A stretch of 64,000 nt of DNA from Paraburkholderia heleia NBRC 101817 (GCF_000739775.1 NZ_BBJH01000012.1:1-64000), one strand, 5' to 3'; shown: positions 18,806 to 27,841, numbered from the stretch's first letter. The notes: a model not told the origin generated them from the letters alone. Program-made: numbers and translations.

Positions 18806-19034
18806 ATGGGACACGCTGCGCAGGCGCATTGAAGAGGTGTTTCATCCGGCGTCGCATCACGAGTCTGGAGCCGACGGATCTGCGCAGGACGAGCGCGAGT
18901 GGGTCGTCATTTACCGGACCGCGACAGGCTTTTGCTGCATGTACAAGGGGCTGCCTGTTAACTTCGAGGACATGCTCGATGTCCAGATCTGGACAGAGGA
19001 AATGGACGTGCGCCCCTATTTCATGGGATTGTAA
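18789..19034 (+). CDS. Small conserved-looking hypothetical protein coupled to clc
   Basis: This 81-residue soluble protein is not recognised. It starts MNLKTEWDTLRRRIEEVFHP inside the end of the ClC gene, and an excellent AAGGAGG site lies seven bases upstream, so translation is coupled. The C-terminal half (EWVVIYRTATGFCCMYKGL) predicts a compact beta-rich fold, and it is acidic overall. No signal or membrane segment is seen. Its position suggests a cytosolic accessory to the ClC/APC operon. Confidence 0.7.
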   Translation: MNLKTEWDTLRRRIEEVFHPASHHESGADGSAQDEREWVVIYRTATGFCCMYKGLPVNFEDMLDVQIWTEEMDVRPYFMGL

Positions 19035-19066
19035 ATACCCGCCGTGCGCACCGCCAGGCCAACCGG

Positions 19067-19573
19067 CTACTGGCGATAGACCAGGTCGGCACGCCGGTTC
19101 TGGGCCCACGAGGCCTCATCGTGCCCCAGAGCGACCGGCTTCTCCTTGCCAAGGCTCACCGCTTCGAGCTGGGTGTCGGGCACACCGAGTGTCTCGAGTT
19201 CATGCAATACAGCCTCCGAGCGGCGCTGGCCAAGCGCAAGGTTGTACTCATCCGTGCCCCGCTCATCCGTGTTGCCCTGGATCAGCACATGCTGCGCCGG
19301 ATGGCTTCGCAGATAGTCAGCGTGCGCGTGCAGCAACTGCAGATAGTCGCCCTTGACCGTATAGCTATCGAAGTCAAAGTACACGCTGCGCTTCGCCAGT
19401 GGACTGTTCGGATTGTTGAGCTCGTCCATTGTCGAGGTCGATCCGGTGACCGGCTGCGAGGTGGCCGCGTTCATGTTCGCCATACCGGAAGATTCGGGCG
19501 CCTTCGTTGCCGAGTGACAGCCGGCCAGCAGCGCAAGCGACAGGATGGCGACGCATGATCGATTCAGGCTCAT
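19067..19573 (-). CDS. OmpA/Pal-family peptidoglycan-associated lipoprotein
   Basis: This 168-residue outer-membrane lipoprotein has a signal peptide ending in the lipobox LLAGC, with Cys19 acylated. A flexible Ser/Thr-rich linker follows, then an OmpA C-terminal domain (about residues 60-167). VYFDFDSYTVKGDY and GNTDERGTDEYNLALGQRRSEAV include the conserved Asp and Arg that bind diaminopimelate in peptidoglycan. It is Pal-like but stands outside a tol operon, so it is probably a paralogue that anchors the envelope. It converges with the ClC operon, and its promoter region faces the MarR-type palindrome at 19767. Confidence 0.9.
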   Translation of the reverse strand: MSLNRSCVAILSLALLAGCHSATKAPESSGMANMNAATSQPVTGSTSTMDELNNPNSPLAKRSVYFDFDSYTVKGDYLQLLHAHADYLRSHPAQHVLIQGNTDERGTDEYNLALGQRRSEAVLHELETLGVPDTQLEAVSLGKEKPVALGHDEASWAQNRRADLVYRQ

Positions 19574-19766
19574 GACGGGCTCCGGAACCAGGTTGAAGAG
19601 CGAAGCATCAATACTCGGATTTCGCGATCTAGTCTAGGCATAAATTCCCTGAACTGCCACCGTATTTCCCCGCAGCACCGGCGCGATGCCTCGAATAAAG
19701 TCAAGCAGCCTCCAGGCGCAATGGTTTAAGTTTCCCTTAAGTTTGCCGGGATAGATTTGCCAAAAT

Positions 19767-19779
19767 GTCATGCCGTGAC
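19767..19779. promoter_or_regulatory. Putative MarR-type operator copy (site E)
   Basis: GTCATGCCGTGAC is identical to site A at 5113 and shares the CAAAAT lead-in with site C at 10907. It lies between the divergent Pal-like gene (start 19573) and the MFS gene (start about 19940). Confidence 0.45.
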
Positions 19780-19899
19780 CTATCATTGCGACATGCTTTC
19801 AGTGAACGGGGGTGCGTGGTCCCATGACATTGTCGTGTCCTCAGCTTGCCGGATGGTAGCGTCCGGTTGCCGTCCGTGGCAGGAGCGGCAGCTCTTTTT

Positions 19900-19925
19900 A
19901 CCCAGCGCCCGCTGGGTTTTTTTTT
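19900..19925 (+). terminator. Intrinsic terminator upstream of the MFS gene
   Basis: ACCCAGCG and CGCTGGGT form an 8-bp stem with a two-base loop, followed by nine T residues (19917-19925). It can only stop plus-strand transcripts, yet no plus-strand gene ends nearby. It therefore ends either a short untranslated RNA or an attenuated leader for the MFS gene that starts 15 bases later. Confidence 0.8.
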
Positions 19926-19939
19926 GATCGTTCGTTTAT

Positions 19940-21142
19940 ATGCGCGCAACGCCCACCTCGCCCACTTCCCGCTCACGCATGAGCGCGCCCGAGTTGCGCG
20001 CGACCGTATCGCTCGCGGCGATCTTCGCGCTGCGCATGCTCGGTCTGTTCATGATCATGCCGGTGTTTTCCGTCTACGCGAAGACCGTTCCCGGTGGCGA
20101 CAACCTTCTGCTGGTCGGCATCGCGCTCGGCGCGTACGGCGTCACGCAGTCGCTTCTCTATATTTTCTACGGCTGGGTGTCGGACATGGTGGGCAGAAAG
20201 CCCGTCATCGCCGCCGGTCTCGTCATCTTCGCAATCGGCAGCTTCGTCGCGGCGGGCGCGCACGACATGGTGTGGATCATCGTCGGCCGCGTGATTCAGG
20301 GCATGGGCGCCGTGTCTTCGGCGGTGCTCGCGTTCATCGCCGACCTGACCGCCGAGGAGCACCGCACCAAGGCCATGGCGATGGTGGGCGGCTCGATCGG
20401 CATGTCGTTCGCCGTGGCCATCGTGGGCGCGCCGATCGTATTCCACTGGGTCGGCATGAGCGGCCTGTTCGCGCTGGTTGGCGTGTTCTCGATTCTCGCG
20501 GTGGGCGTGGTGATCTGGGTCGTGCCCGACGCGCCCCACAAGCCCGTGCACGTGCGCGCCCCGTTTGCCGAGGTGCTGCACAACGTGGAACTGCTGCGCC
20601 TGAACTTCGGCGTGCTGGTGCTGCACGCCACGCAAACGGCGCTCTTTCTCGTCGTGCCGCGCCTGCTCGTCGACGCGGGCCTGCCGGTCGCGTCGCACTG
20701 GAAGATCTATCTGCCGGTCATGGGCCTCGCGTTCGTCATGATGGTGCCGGCCATCATCGTCGCGGAGAAGCGGGGCAAGATGAAGCCGGTGCTCGTTTCT
20801 GCGATCGGTCTTATCCTGATCGGCCAGCTTTTGCTCGGCTCGCTCGCGCATACACTTGTCATCGTGTCGGCCGTGCTGTTCGTGTACTTCATGGGCTTCA
20901 ACATTCTGGAGGCGTCGCAGCCTTCGCTCGTCTCGAAGCTCGCGCCTGGCAACCGCAAGGGCGCGGCCACGGGCGTGTACAACACCACGCAGTCGATCGG
21001 GCTCGCGCTCGGCGGCGTGGTGGGCGGGTATCTGCTCAAACACGAGGGCGCGAGCGCCGTGTTCTACGCGTGCTCGGGGCTCGTCTTGTGCTGGCTCGTC
21101 ATCGCGCTCACCATGAAGGCGCCGCCGCTGCGCAGGGCCTGA
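19940..21142 (+). CDS. MFS transporter, YajR-like
   Basis: This 400-residue drug/metabolite transporter has twelve predicted helices. The MFS loop 2-3 signature GWVSDMVGRKPVI and the first-helix block ALRMLGLFMIMPVFSVYAKT are those of the YajR/Bcr-like group found widely in Burkholderia. The start may be 19940 or the ATG at 19979 (MSAPELRATVSL). Codon use is more strongly G/C-ending than in many neighbours. From memory, relatives sit beside uvrA and ssb in Burkholderia; those genes are absent here, so this may be a relocated or extra copy. A terminator hairpin abuts its start. Confidence 0.9.
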   Translation: MRATPTSPTSRSRMSAPELRATVSLAAIFALRMLGLFMIMPVFSVYAKTVPGGDNLLLVGIALGAYGVTQSLLYIFYGWVSDMVGRKPVIAAGLVIFAIGSFVAAGAHDMVWIIVGRVIQGMGAVSSAVLAFIADLTAEEHRTKAMAMVGGSIGMSFAVAIVGAPIVFHWVGMSGLFALVGVFSILAVGVVIWVVPDAPHKPVHVRAPFAEVLHNVELLRLNFGVLVLHATQTALFLVVPRLLVDAGLPVASHWKIYLPVMGLAFVMMVPAIIVAEKRGKMKPVLVSAIGLILIGQLLLGSLAHTLVIVSAVLFVYFMGFNILEASQPSLVSKLAPGNRKGAATGVYNTTQSIGLALGGVVGGYLLKHEGASAVFYACSGLVLCWLVIALTMKAPPLRRA

Positions 21143-21223
21143 GTTGCCCTCCTCCGGTGCGACATGAGGCCGGCGACGAAATCGTCCGGATAAAGAGTAT
21201 TGAAAAACAGGGGGATATAAATC

Positions 21224-22534
21224 GTGCGCATGTTCGGGCTGATTGACCGGCGGACGCTGCAGCGAGCCAACCGGCTATGGCTCCATTACGGCGTATTCTG
21301 GCTCGGAGCGATCTCCGTTGGTCTCATCGCGGTGCTCTACGCGAAGCTCATCGATTTCGGCTACGGCGTGTTCCTGCGCTATGCCGCCGAGCGCTTCTGG
21401 TTGCCGCTACTCGTAGCGCCCGCCACAGGTGCCGTGACGGTCTGGCTCACGCGGCGCTTCTTCGACGGATCGGAAGGCAGTGGCATCCCGCAGGTCATCG
21501 CCATGCTGCATGGACCGGACGAACTCGGCCCACGGCTGCTCACCCTGCGCATTCTCGTCGGCAAGATCTTCATTTCGTTTCTCGCCATTCTCGGTGGCTT
21601 CACGATCGGCCGCGAAGGTCCCACCATTCACGTGGGTGCCGCCCTGATGTTCAGCCTGAGGCGCTTCTACCCCCAGCGTTTTCTTGCAATACGTCCGGGC
21701 GTGCTGGAGCGCAGGCTTGCGCTCGCGGGCGCAGCAGCAGGCTTGTCCGCAGCATTCAATGCGCCGCTCGCGGGCGTCGTGTTCGCCATCGAGGAACTCA
21801 TGCGCAGCTTCGAGCAGCGCACGAGCGGTGTGCTGATCACGGCCATCATCTTTGCTGGCGTGGTGTCCCTCGGGCTTCAGGGAAACTATGTCTACTTTGG
21901 CACGATCGATATCGGCTCCGGGCTGCCACAATGGCTCAGCCTGGCCGTCCTGCTGATCGGTGTGATTGCAGGCGTGCTGGGCGGGTCTTTTTGCTGGCTG
22001 CTGCTCAACACGAAGCGCTGGATGCCCACGCCGCTGCTCGATCTGCGCGGCAAGCGACCGGTGCTGTTCGGCGCCTTCAGCGGCCTGGTCATCGCGGTCG
22101 TTGGGGTGCTCGCACATGGCCATACGTTCGGCAGCGGCTACGCCGAAGCGCGCAGCATGCTCGAAGGTACCGCGCACGTCAGCGCGGCATACCCGCTGCT
22201 GAAGATGGTATCGATGGTGGGATCGTATCTGCCTGGCGCGCCGGGCGGCCTGTTCGCACCATCGCTTGCGATCGGATCGGGTATCGGCAATACGGTGCAT
22301 ATGGTGTTCTCGCAGATGCAGCTTCCGATGCTCATCGCGCTCGGCATGGTCGGCTATCTCGCAGCGGTCACGCAGAGCCCCATCACAGCATTTGTGATCG
22401 TCATCGAGATGATCAACGGACACGCGCTCGTCATCTCGCTGATGGCAACGGCGCTCATCGCGAGCCGTGTATCGCGCCTTTTCGCGCCGCCCCTGTACGA
22501 AGCGCTCTCCGAGCGCTACCTGAGGGAGCCATGA
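21224..22534 (+). CDS. ClC-family chloride channel/antiporter without CBS domains
   Basis: This is the second ClC gene in the window, encoding 436 residues. GSGIP, GREGP and GGLFAPS are all canonical, so the chloride filter and gating glutamate are intact. There is no C-terminal CBS module, unlike the gene at 16.8 kb, and the two proteins are not recent duplicates. Its stop overlaps the ATG of the next gene (ATGA), implying a two-gene operon with an unknown membrane protein. Confidence 0.93.
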   Translation: MRMFGLIDRRTLQRANRLWLHYGVFWLGAISVGLIAVLYAKLIDFGYGVFLRYAAERFWLPLLVAPATGAVTVWLTRRFFDGSEGSGIPQVIAMLHGPDELGPRLLTLRILVGKIFISFLAILGGFTIGREGPTIHVGAALMFSLRRFYPQRFLAIRPGVLERRLALAGAAAGLSAAFNAPLAGVVFAIEELMRSFEQRTSGVLITAIIFAGVVSLGLQGNYVYFGTIDIGSGLPQWLSLAVLLIGVIAGVLGGSFCWLLLNTKRWMPTPLLDLRGKRPVLFGAFSGLVIAVVGVLAHGHTFGSGYAEARSMLEGTAHVSAAYPLLKMVSMVGSYLPGAPGGLFAPSLAIGSGIGNTVHMVFSQMQLPMLIALGMVGYLAAVTQSPITAFVIVIEMINGHALVISLMATALIASRVSRLFAPPLYEALSERYLREP

Positions 22535-23241
22535 GGCAATGCCGGCGCCCAGCCGGAACGGATTTCAACGGGATTGACATGAAGATTGCCGACAAGCTGG
22601 AGCGGCGCCTGCTGGGCATGGCACACGTGCTGTGTCTCATCGCCCTCGTGGGGGCCGTGCTGGCGATGATTGCGTTGATGTTCGCACTTGTCGTTCCGGG
22701 AAAGACGGCCGTGTCCGCAGATCCTCCGCTCAGTGCCAGTGAGGTACTCTCGTCGATACCGGGTTCGGAAGCGGCGAACGACGCCCTGTCGAATGACAGC
22801 GCGAACGGCAGCTACCCCATGGGGAACGTGCCGGGCGCTGCAGGGTTTCTGATCCCGGCTCCGCTGCGAACCGTATTGAGCCAGGACAATGCGAGTCAGC
22901 CGCTCCTCGAGGCGTGGCTGGCGAGTGTTCCCCTGGCCGACCGGCAGCAGTTTCTGGACGAGCTCTCCGACGTCGTCGCACGGGCGACGCAGCGAGCCGC
23001 GTCGTGGGAATGGGACAATCGCGAGCGGTATGTCGCGGCGGCCATGAACCAGTACGCCCGGGTCAAGATCGAGCGCATCGGCGCGGCCCAGAACGCCATT
23101 CAGGCCGCGCATGGTAGAAGCGAGCAGCTTGGATCATCGCTGGGAACACTGCTCGCACTTGCGGGGTTCCTCGTATTGCTGTTACTGCTGACCGCGATCG
23201 AGCGTAATACGCGCAACAGTACGGGCGAACGACGGTCGTGA
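22531..23241 (+). CDS. Membrane protein of unknown function, coupled to clc
   Basis: This protein is not recognised. It has 236 residues from the ATG at 22531, which overlaps the ClC stop and has a GAGGGAG ribosome site; an ATG at 22579 (MKIADKLERR) would give 220. Two hydrophobic segments flank a long extracytoplasmic part: one near the start (AHVLCLIALVGAVLAMIALM) and one near the end. The middle is rich in Ser, Asp and Ala. This layout (two helices with a periplasmic domain of about 130 residues) and the tight coupling suggest an accessory or sensor subunit for ClC. A decayed copy of its 5' end is present at 42313. Confidence 0.75.
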   Translation: MRQCRRPAGTDFNGIDMKIADKLERRLLGMAHVLCLIALVGAVLAMIALMFALVVPGKTAVSADPPLSASEVLSSIPGSEAANDALSNDSANGSYPMGNVPGAAGFLIPAPLRTVLSQDNASQPLLEAWLASVPLADRQQFLDELSDVVARATQRAASWEWDNRERYVAAAMNQYARVKIERIGAAQNAIQAAHGRSEQLGSSLGTLLALAGFLVLLLLLTAIERNTRNSTGERRS

Positions 23242-23661
23242 CCGCAGTGCTGTCGTGACTACGCGGCCACGCTGCGCCTGCGACCGGCGCGGATATCTCG
23301 AACCATCGCCATGCAATCCTGCACCTTGCAAGGTTTCCGTGGCCCGCGATGCTGATGCCGTGCGAACGATGCCACTGCGTTGTTCAATGGCCGTTGCAAG
23401 GGGCGATTTCGGCCACTTCTGCACAGTCGTTCGCGTGACTGGCAACCCGTCGATGATTTGCGGATAGCACTGCAGCACTGCGGTGCTATCGTGGACCTTC
23501 GCTCCTGCATGCAGCAATACCCCACACGCGTGCTAACGGAACCTTTCGAGGCCTACCACCCGCGCCGTTGACGCATTGCCGCCCAGGCGGACATGTTTTA
23601 GGCATGCCCCCCTGGTCGGCGGCTTGACGTTGAAAGCCTGAGCGCGAGCCTGATACTTTCA
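23242..23661. other. Intergenic, no gene seen
   Basis: Convergent gap between the ClC-coupled membrane protein and the NlpD-like gene. Frames here are short and mutually overlapping. No T-tailed hairpin is evident. Confidence 0.45.
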
Positions 23662-24486
23662 TCATTGCGGCGGCAGATACGTGACCGGGTCGACGGGCTT
23701 GCCTTCCCGGCGCAGTTCGAAGTGGAGCGCGACACGATCCGAGTCGGTATTGCCCATTTCCGCAATTTCCTGCCCCTGGATGACCGCGTCACCTTCCTTC
23801 ACGAGCAACACGCGGTTGTGCGCGTATGCCGTCAGGAACGTCGAATTGTCCTTGATGATCAACAGATTGCCATAGCCGCGCAGTCCGTTTCCGGCATACA
23901 CGACGCGACCACCCGCAGCAGCGCGGACCGGCTCGCCAGCCACACCTCCGATATCGATACCCTTGTTCCTCGTGTTGTCGAAGCTGCTCACCACTGGCCC
24001 GCGTACCGGCCACGCCAGAATGAAATGGCCCGGACCCGCGGCAGATACGTCGCCCGAACCAGACGCGACCGGTCCTGTGTCCGCGCCCAGCGGTGCACTC
24101 TGCACACTGGTGCCGGCGACCGGCGCGGTCGAAACTCCGGCTTCGCGCGGCGCAGTTACGGCGCCCGGTGGAACCACACGCAGCAACTGATTCACTTCGA
24201 TCTGGTCCGGATTGGCAAGGTTATTCCACGTGACGATTTCGTGAAAATTTTGTCCGGTCTCAAGCGCGATCCGCGACAGGGTATCTCCCGGCTTCACCCG
24301 GTAGTAACCGGGTGGCGGCTTTTGCAGAAAGCCCGACTGCATGGCGGCACCGCCCTGAGCTGATGAGAGATCGATGATTGGCGCCGGATCGAGCCGTGTC
24401 GCGCATGCTGCTAACGTCGCGAGCAGGCAAACGCAACTCCCACACCGCACAAAGTGTAGATGGATACCTTGACGTCTTTTGCGCAT
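23662..24486 (-). CDS. NlpD-like LysM/M23 lipoprotein (amidase activator type)
   Basis: This 274-residue envelope lipoprotein has a signal peptide ending in the lipobox LAAC (Cys28). A LysM peptidoglycan-binding domain spans about 61-104 (YYRVKPGDTLSRIALETGQN onward), then a Pro/Ala-rich linker and a C-terminal LytM/M23 domain. The first metal-ligand motif reads NKGIDIGG rather than HxGxD, as in E. coli NlpD, so the domain is probably catalytically dead and activates an AmiC-type amidase instead. AYAHN and LHFELR are retained. Unlike classic nlpD it is not beside rpoS or pcm, so it is likely a paralogue. The start at 24486 is chosen where the signal peptide begins. Confidence 0.9.
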   Translation of the reverse strand: MRKRRQGIHLHFVRCGSCVCLLATLAACATRLDPAPIIDLSSAQGGAAMQSGFLQKPPPGYYRVKPGDTLSRIALETGQNFHEIVTWNNLANPDQIEVNQLLRVVPPGAVTAPREAGVSTAPVAGTSVQSAPLGADTGPVASGSGDVSAAGPGHFILAWPVRGPVVSSFDNTRNKGIDIGGVAGEPVRAAAGGRVVYAGNGLRGYGNLLIIKDNSTFLTAYAHNRVLLVKEGDAVIQGQEIAEMGNTDSDRVALHFELRREGKPVDPVTYLPPQ

Positions 24487-25817
24487 CACTTTCCATATAT
24501 CGTTGAAAACTGGATACAAACGCGCGCGGTACGCCGCGTTTGCATATCGAACGGCCCGCGTCACATGCAGCATCGACGAACTCTCATTCCCTGCATGACT
24601 CTGGGCGATCAAAGACAAAACGATATTACGCCGCCCTTTTTCCCCTACGGCGCTTCGCACGGTGAACTCCCGACGCCCTTTCTCCGGGCGGTGGCACCAT
24701 CCACGCGGCATTGACGTGCCAGCAAAATACAGGCGTCGAGCGACCGAAGAGGAGCGCGCTCCAGCAGTCGGCCACCAATCACGCTGCCTGGCACGAGACC
24801 GATCGAAGGGCTCGTGTCGCACACGCGGGTGGCGGCAATGTACAAGGAAGGCTCCTCGAAACGTGTGAGCCTAAAAGGATCGCCCCCATTCGAACGCAGG
24901 ACTGTATGGACGTAACGGACAAACCGGACCTGGACCCACAGTACACATGCGACCTGCCTGAAACTACAGCATGAAGATCACCAAAGATGCCCGACGCAAG
25001 GTGGGTTCGCACCTGCGTTTCCCGGTAATTTCCAGTAAGGCACCCCAAGCTGCAACATCGATGGCGCAGCAGCATATGCAGCGTTCCTTAAGGGTAGCTT
25101 AACCTCAGGCTGTGGCGACATCGCCACTTCTCAAACAACCATCGAACACCACTCTTCACTACTCGGCACACAGAACTGACGCGCCTTCCTCTAAATATGG
25201 CACATCATGCTATAACTCTGCCTGGATGTCATTCCCACGTAACTACGAGGCAAGTCCGACTCTCGGGGAGGCCGAAACGGCAAGTCGAATTGAAGTTCGG
25301 GAACTCTGCCAACCATCAGGTCATGAACAAGGGAACCAATAGCGAGGTAAGCGCGTTCAAGCCGGTGATGGTTAGCAGCGCCTCGTTGCGAGAACGGATG
25401 AACGATGGAGGATAATCTTTTTCCTGGGTCCGGATTGTCCGTGTTTCGACTGCCGGTACCGCGGCAGGCAAGAGACAACGTCCGCACCAGATCCATCCAG
25501 GTTCATTCCCCGCCCCTCCCACGGCTCATGTGCGCGAGTGCGCTACTGTGAGGTAACAGCGTGTCCGGGCAAAGCGAAACACGGCATCGCTCAGGATGAT
25601 GATGATCGCGGCAAGCATCCGGCAACTGTAGCCAACGTGCCGGCGATTCTCTGAGCGTGACCTGCGCCGAAAACACGGGCCAGCCTGAGGGTAATGGCGA
25701 GCAGATCCGCCGATAACGGCACCACGCCGCAACAGCCTGCCTGACAGCGTCAGACGGAAATAAACCACTGAAAACGAGCGGCCCTTTATTTCAACCCGTT
25801 TCTGCTGGCCGCTCCTG
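24487..25817. other. Long region without a supported gene
   Basis: About 1.3 kb in which all frames are short, mutually overlapping and lack family features. GC content is lower than in neighbouring genes around 25100-25420. The promoter of the NlpD-like gene should lie at its left end. Decayed coding DNA is possible, but nothing was recognised. Confidence 0.4.
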
Positions 25818-26051
25818 TTACCTGCCGGCATCGGCGAGCGCCAAGCGGATTTCCTCCCGCTGCAAGATCAAGCGCTGCCGGTTACTCTCCACTTCTGTCA
25901 GCTGTTGATATGCCATCGAAGCGGCGACACCCAGCCGCGCAAGTCGGGTGAGCTCGGTCCATAGCGCGCGGACGGTCGCGTCACATCGGTCGATTTCGAC
26001 CTCGACCGCCTTCAACCGCCTCACGAAATCATCGAATTCCTGATCGCTCAT
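25818..26051 (-). CDS. Small coiled-coil hypothetical protein
   Basis: This 77-residue frame begins MSDQEFDDFVRRLKAVEVEI and is almost wholly helical, with heptad-like spacing of Leu, Val and Ile and many charged residues (ESNRQRLILQREEIRLAL at the end). It is not recognised. Composition is much more protein-like than in the flanking frames. The ribosome site is not ideal: a GGAGG lies about 15 bases from the ATG. There are no obvious operon partners. Confidence 0.5.
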   Translation of the reverse strand: MSDQEFDDFVRRLKAVEVEIDRCDATVRALWTELTRLARLGVAASMAYQQLTEVESNRQRLILQREEIRLALADAGR

Positions 26052-26588
26052 CTGACGCTCGGCGCACCTCCGTGTACGGTACAAAGGCGCACCACCTGTT
26101 GCGCTCCGAATGCAGCAGACACGCGTGACCTGTCCGCGCTATACCGGCAGCCCTCCCGTAGCGGATGAACTTCCCGAAGCGGGAGCGGATCGGCCGGTCT
26201 CCAGCACGGGAAGGCAACCACTATAGCGCCCGCAATGCTTCATGAAGTTCTCGACGCCCGAAAGTAGCCATTGACGGCGGCGTGCGGCGCGGATTGTCGG
26301 TCGCTGGCCGTCCATGAATCCGCTGAGCGTCGGGAACGACATGGCCGGCTTGCCGAAGCGGATTCTGATTCGCTGCACACGGGGATCAATCACATCATGA
26401 CATAAACCGTGTTGTTGCCCATGGAAATCAACGGTCTTCATCATGATCCAGCACGTGTCGCCGCTGCACGCGATTGAGCGCGACATTTCGCCGCAATTGG
26501 TCTCACGGGCGGCCTGATGCTGTGCGCTGGGGTCCACCACTGCACTGTCATTCGCGTCGCTTCCAGCTGACTGCGTTACCATGACCGG
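26052..26588. other. Region upstream of the copper-handling genes
   Basis: A 147-codon minus-strand frame occupies most of it but has no recognisable domain, signal or ribosome site. A weak two-mismatch version of the MarR-type palindrome is at 26389-26401. Confidence 0.35.
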
Positions 26589-26954
26589 ATGTATGTGCGC
26601 GCCTCCGCTTTCAAACGCCTGTTTCCATGGTTTGCGTTATGTGCCATGTGGCTGCTGGTTTGCCTGCCGCTAGCCAGCCAGGTCCTGGCGTCGCGTATTG
26701 CGCGGGAACCCGTCGCCGGACTCTGCTCAGGCTCGGGCGCGTCCCCCGGAAAGGCAGGGCAGACCGCAGGGGCGCTTGTGCACTGCGGCTACTGCGATCT
26801 TTTGAGCTCACACCCCGGGCTCTGCGCTGCGACTTCGACGACACAACCTCCGCAGTTGATTATTTCCGTAGTCGTTAGTCAGGCACCCATCCCCCCTTTG
26901 CCTGTCCTGCCTTTCCTGGCAGCCCGTCCGCGCGACCCGCCTCATTCCACCTAG
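26589..26954 (+). CDS. DUF2946 family protein (first copy)
   Basis: This 121-residue protein has an N-terminal signal/anchor (FPWFALCAMWLLVCLPLASQ) followed by the DUF2946 pattern LCSGSG...ALVHCGYCDLLSSH. The conserved HCxYC cysteines could bind metal. DUF2946 genes are repeatedly found beside copper import or copper chaperone genes in proteobacteria. Here it is followed by SCO1, another DUF2946 and a PCuAC gene, all on the same strand. The C-terminal tail is proline-rich. The biochemical role is unproven; a periplasmic copper-related function is inferred. Confidence 0.8.
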   Translation: MYVRASAFKRLFPWFALCAMWLLVCLPLASQVLASRIAREPVAGLCSGSGASPGKAGQTAGALVHCGYCDLLSSHPGLCAATSTTQPPQLIISVVVSQAPIPPLPVLPFLAARPRDPPHST

Positions 26955-27137
26955 CTGAACGACATCATCTGCGAATGGGGCGTACCGCGGCGCAGATGCG
27001 TCAAAGCACATGTGCCCGCGCCGCCCTGTTGCGGGCCGCTCGGGCGAGCCTTAGCAGACATCGGCATCCTCGCTTCCCTGGTGCCCCTTGTTGCGTACGG
27101 CACGCGGGTGTGCGTGCCTGTCCTGACTCGACTCTCC

Positions 27138-27785
27138 ATGTTCAACAAGACCCACTCTTCGCGCGCAAAGCTTCCCGAGCACTTCCTCACACCGCTCATC
27201 ATGGCCGCAGCGCTGCTCGGCACGACACTCCTTACCGGGTGCGACCAGAAGCCTCCACCGTCATTCCAGAATCTCGACATCACAGGCAACAGGCAGTTCG
27301 CCGATCACTTCGAGCTTCCGGATACGAATGGCCAGATCCGCACCCTTGCCGACTACCGCGGCAAGATTGTCGTGCTGGTTTTCGGTTATACGCATTGCCC
27401 GGACGTCTGCCCAACGACACTTGCGCAGCTGTCCCAGGCTCTCCAGCAACTCGGGCCCGACGACGCAAAGCGCGTGCAGGTGCTATTCGTCTCGGTCGAT
27501 CCTGCGCGCGATACCCCATCCATCCTTGCGCAGTACGCTGCAGCGTTCAACCCATCTTTTCGGGCCTTGCGACCGGCCAACGCGGCACAGCTCCGACAGA
27601 TGGCGAGCGGCTTTCATCTCATCTACGAAGAGGTACCGGGGTCGACTTCCACCAATTACACAATGAACCATACGGCCGCAAGTCTGGTGTTCGACACTAA
27701 TGGGAAGCTCCGCCTCTATGCACGCGACGGGCAAGGGGTCACCCCGTGGGTGCACGACCTTCACGAACTGCTGGGTGCCACCTGA
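27138..27785 (+). CDS. SCO1/SenC family copper chaperone
   Basis: This 215-residue lipoprotein belongs to the SCO family, which delivers copper or reduces cysteines during assembly of the CuA site of cytochrome oxidase. LLGTTLLTGC is a lipobox signal with the mature Cys at about residue 35. A thioredoxin-like fold contains the copper-binding CPDVC motif and the distal His in TMNHTAASLVFD. FVSVDPARDTP is also characteristic. The ATG at 27138 fits the signal peptide; upstream frame has no homology. It is flanked by two DUF2946 genes. Confidence 0.92.
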   Translation: MFNKTHSSRAKLPEHFLTPLIMAAALLGTTLLTGCDQKPPPSFQNLDITGNRQFADHFELPDTNGQIRTLADYRGKIVVLVFGYTHCPDVCPTTLAQLSQALQQLGPDDAKRVQVLFVSVDPARDTPSILAQYAAAFNPSFRALRPANAAQLRQMASGFHLIYEEVPGSTSTNYTMNHTAASLVFDTNGKLRLYARDGQGVTPWVHDLHELLGAT

Positions 27786-27841
27786 CATGACGCCCCACAG
27801 CGCCTGCTGATAGCAAGAGGCCGCACTTTGGCTGCGCGCAT

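Noticed and set aside
19973-21246. Long frames in other phases across the YajR-like MFS gene
   Set aside because: Arg/His-rich shadows of a clear twelve-helix transporter.
21277-22530. Upstream extension of the frame of the ClC-coupled membrane protein
   Set aside because: It is an out-of-phase shadow of the ClC gene; the real start is at 22531 or 22579.
26389-26401. A sixth GTCAC-N3-GTGAC-like site
   Set aside because: Two mismatches to the palindrome; not distinguishable from chance without a matrix score.
26139-26582. A 147-codon minus-strand frame divergent from the DUF2946 gene
   Set aside because: No recognisable features or ribosome site; kept only as part of an intergenic note.
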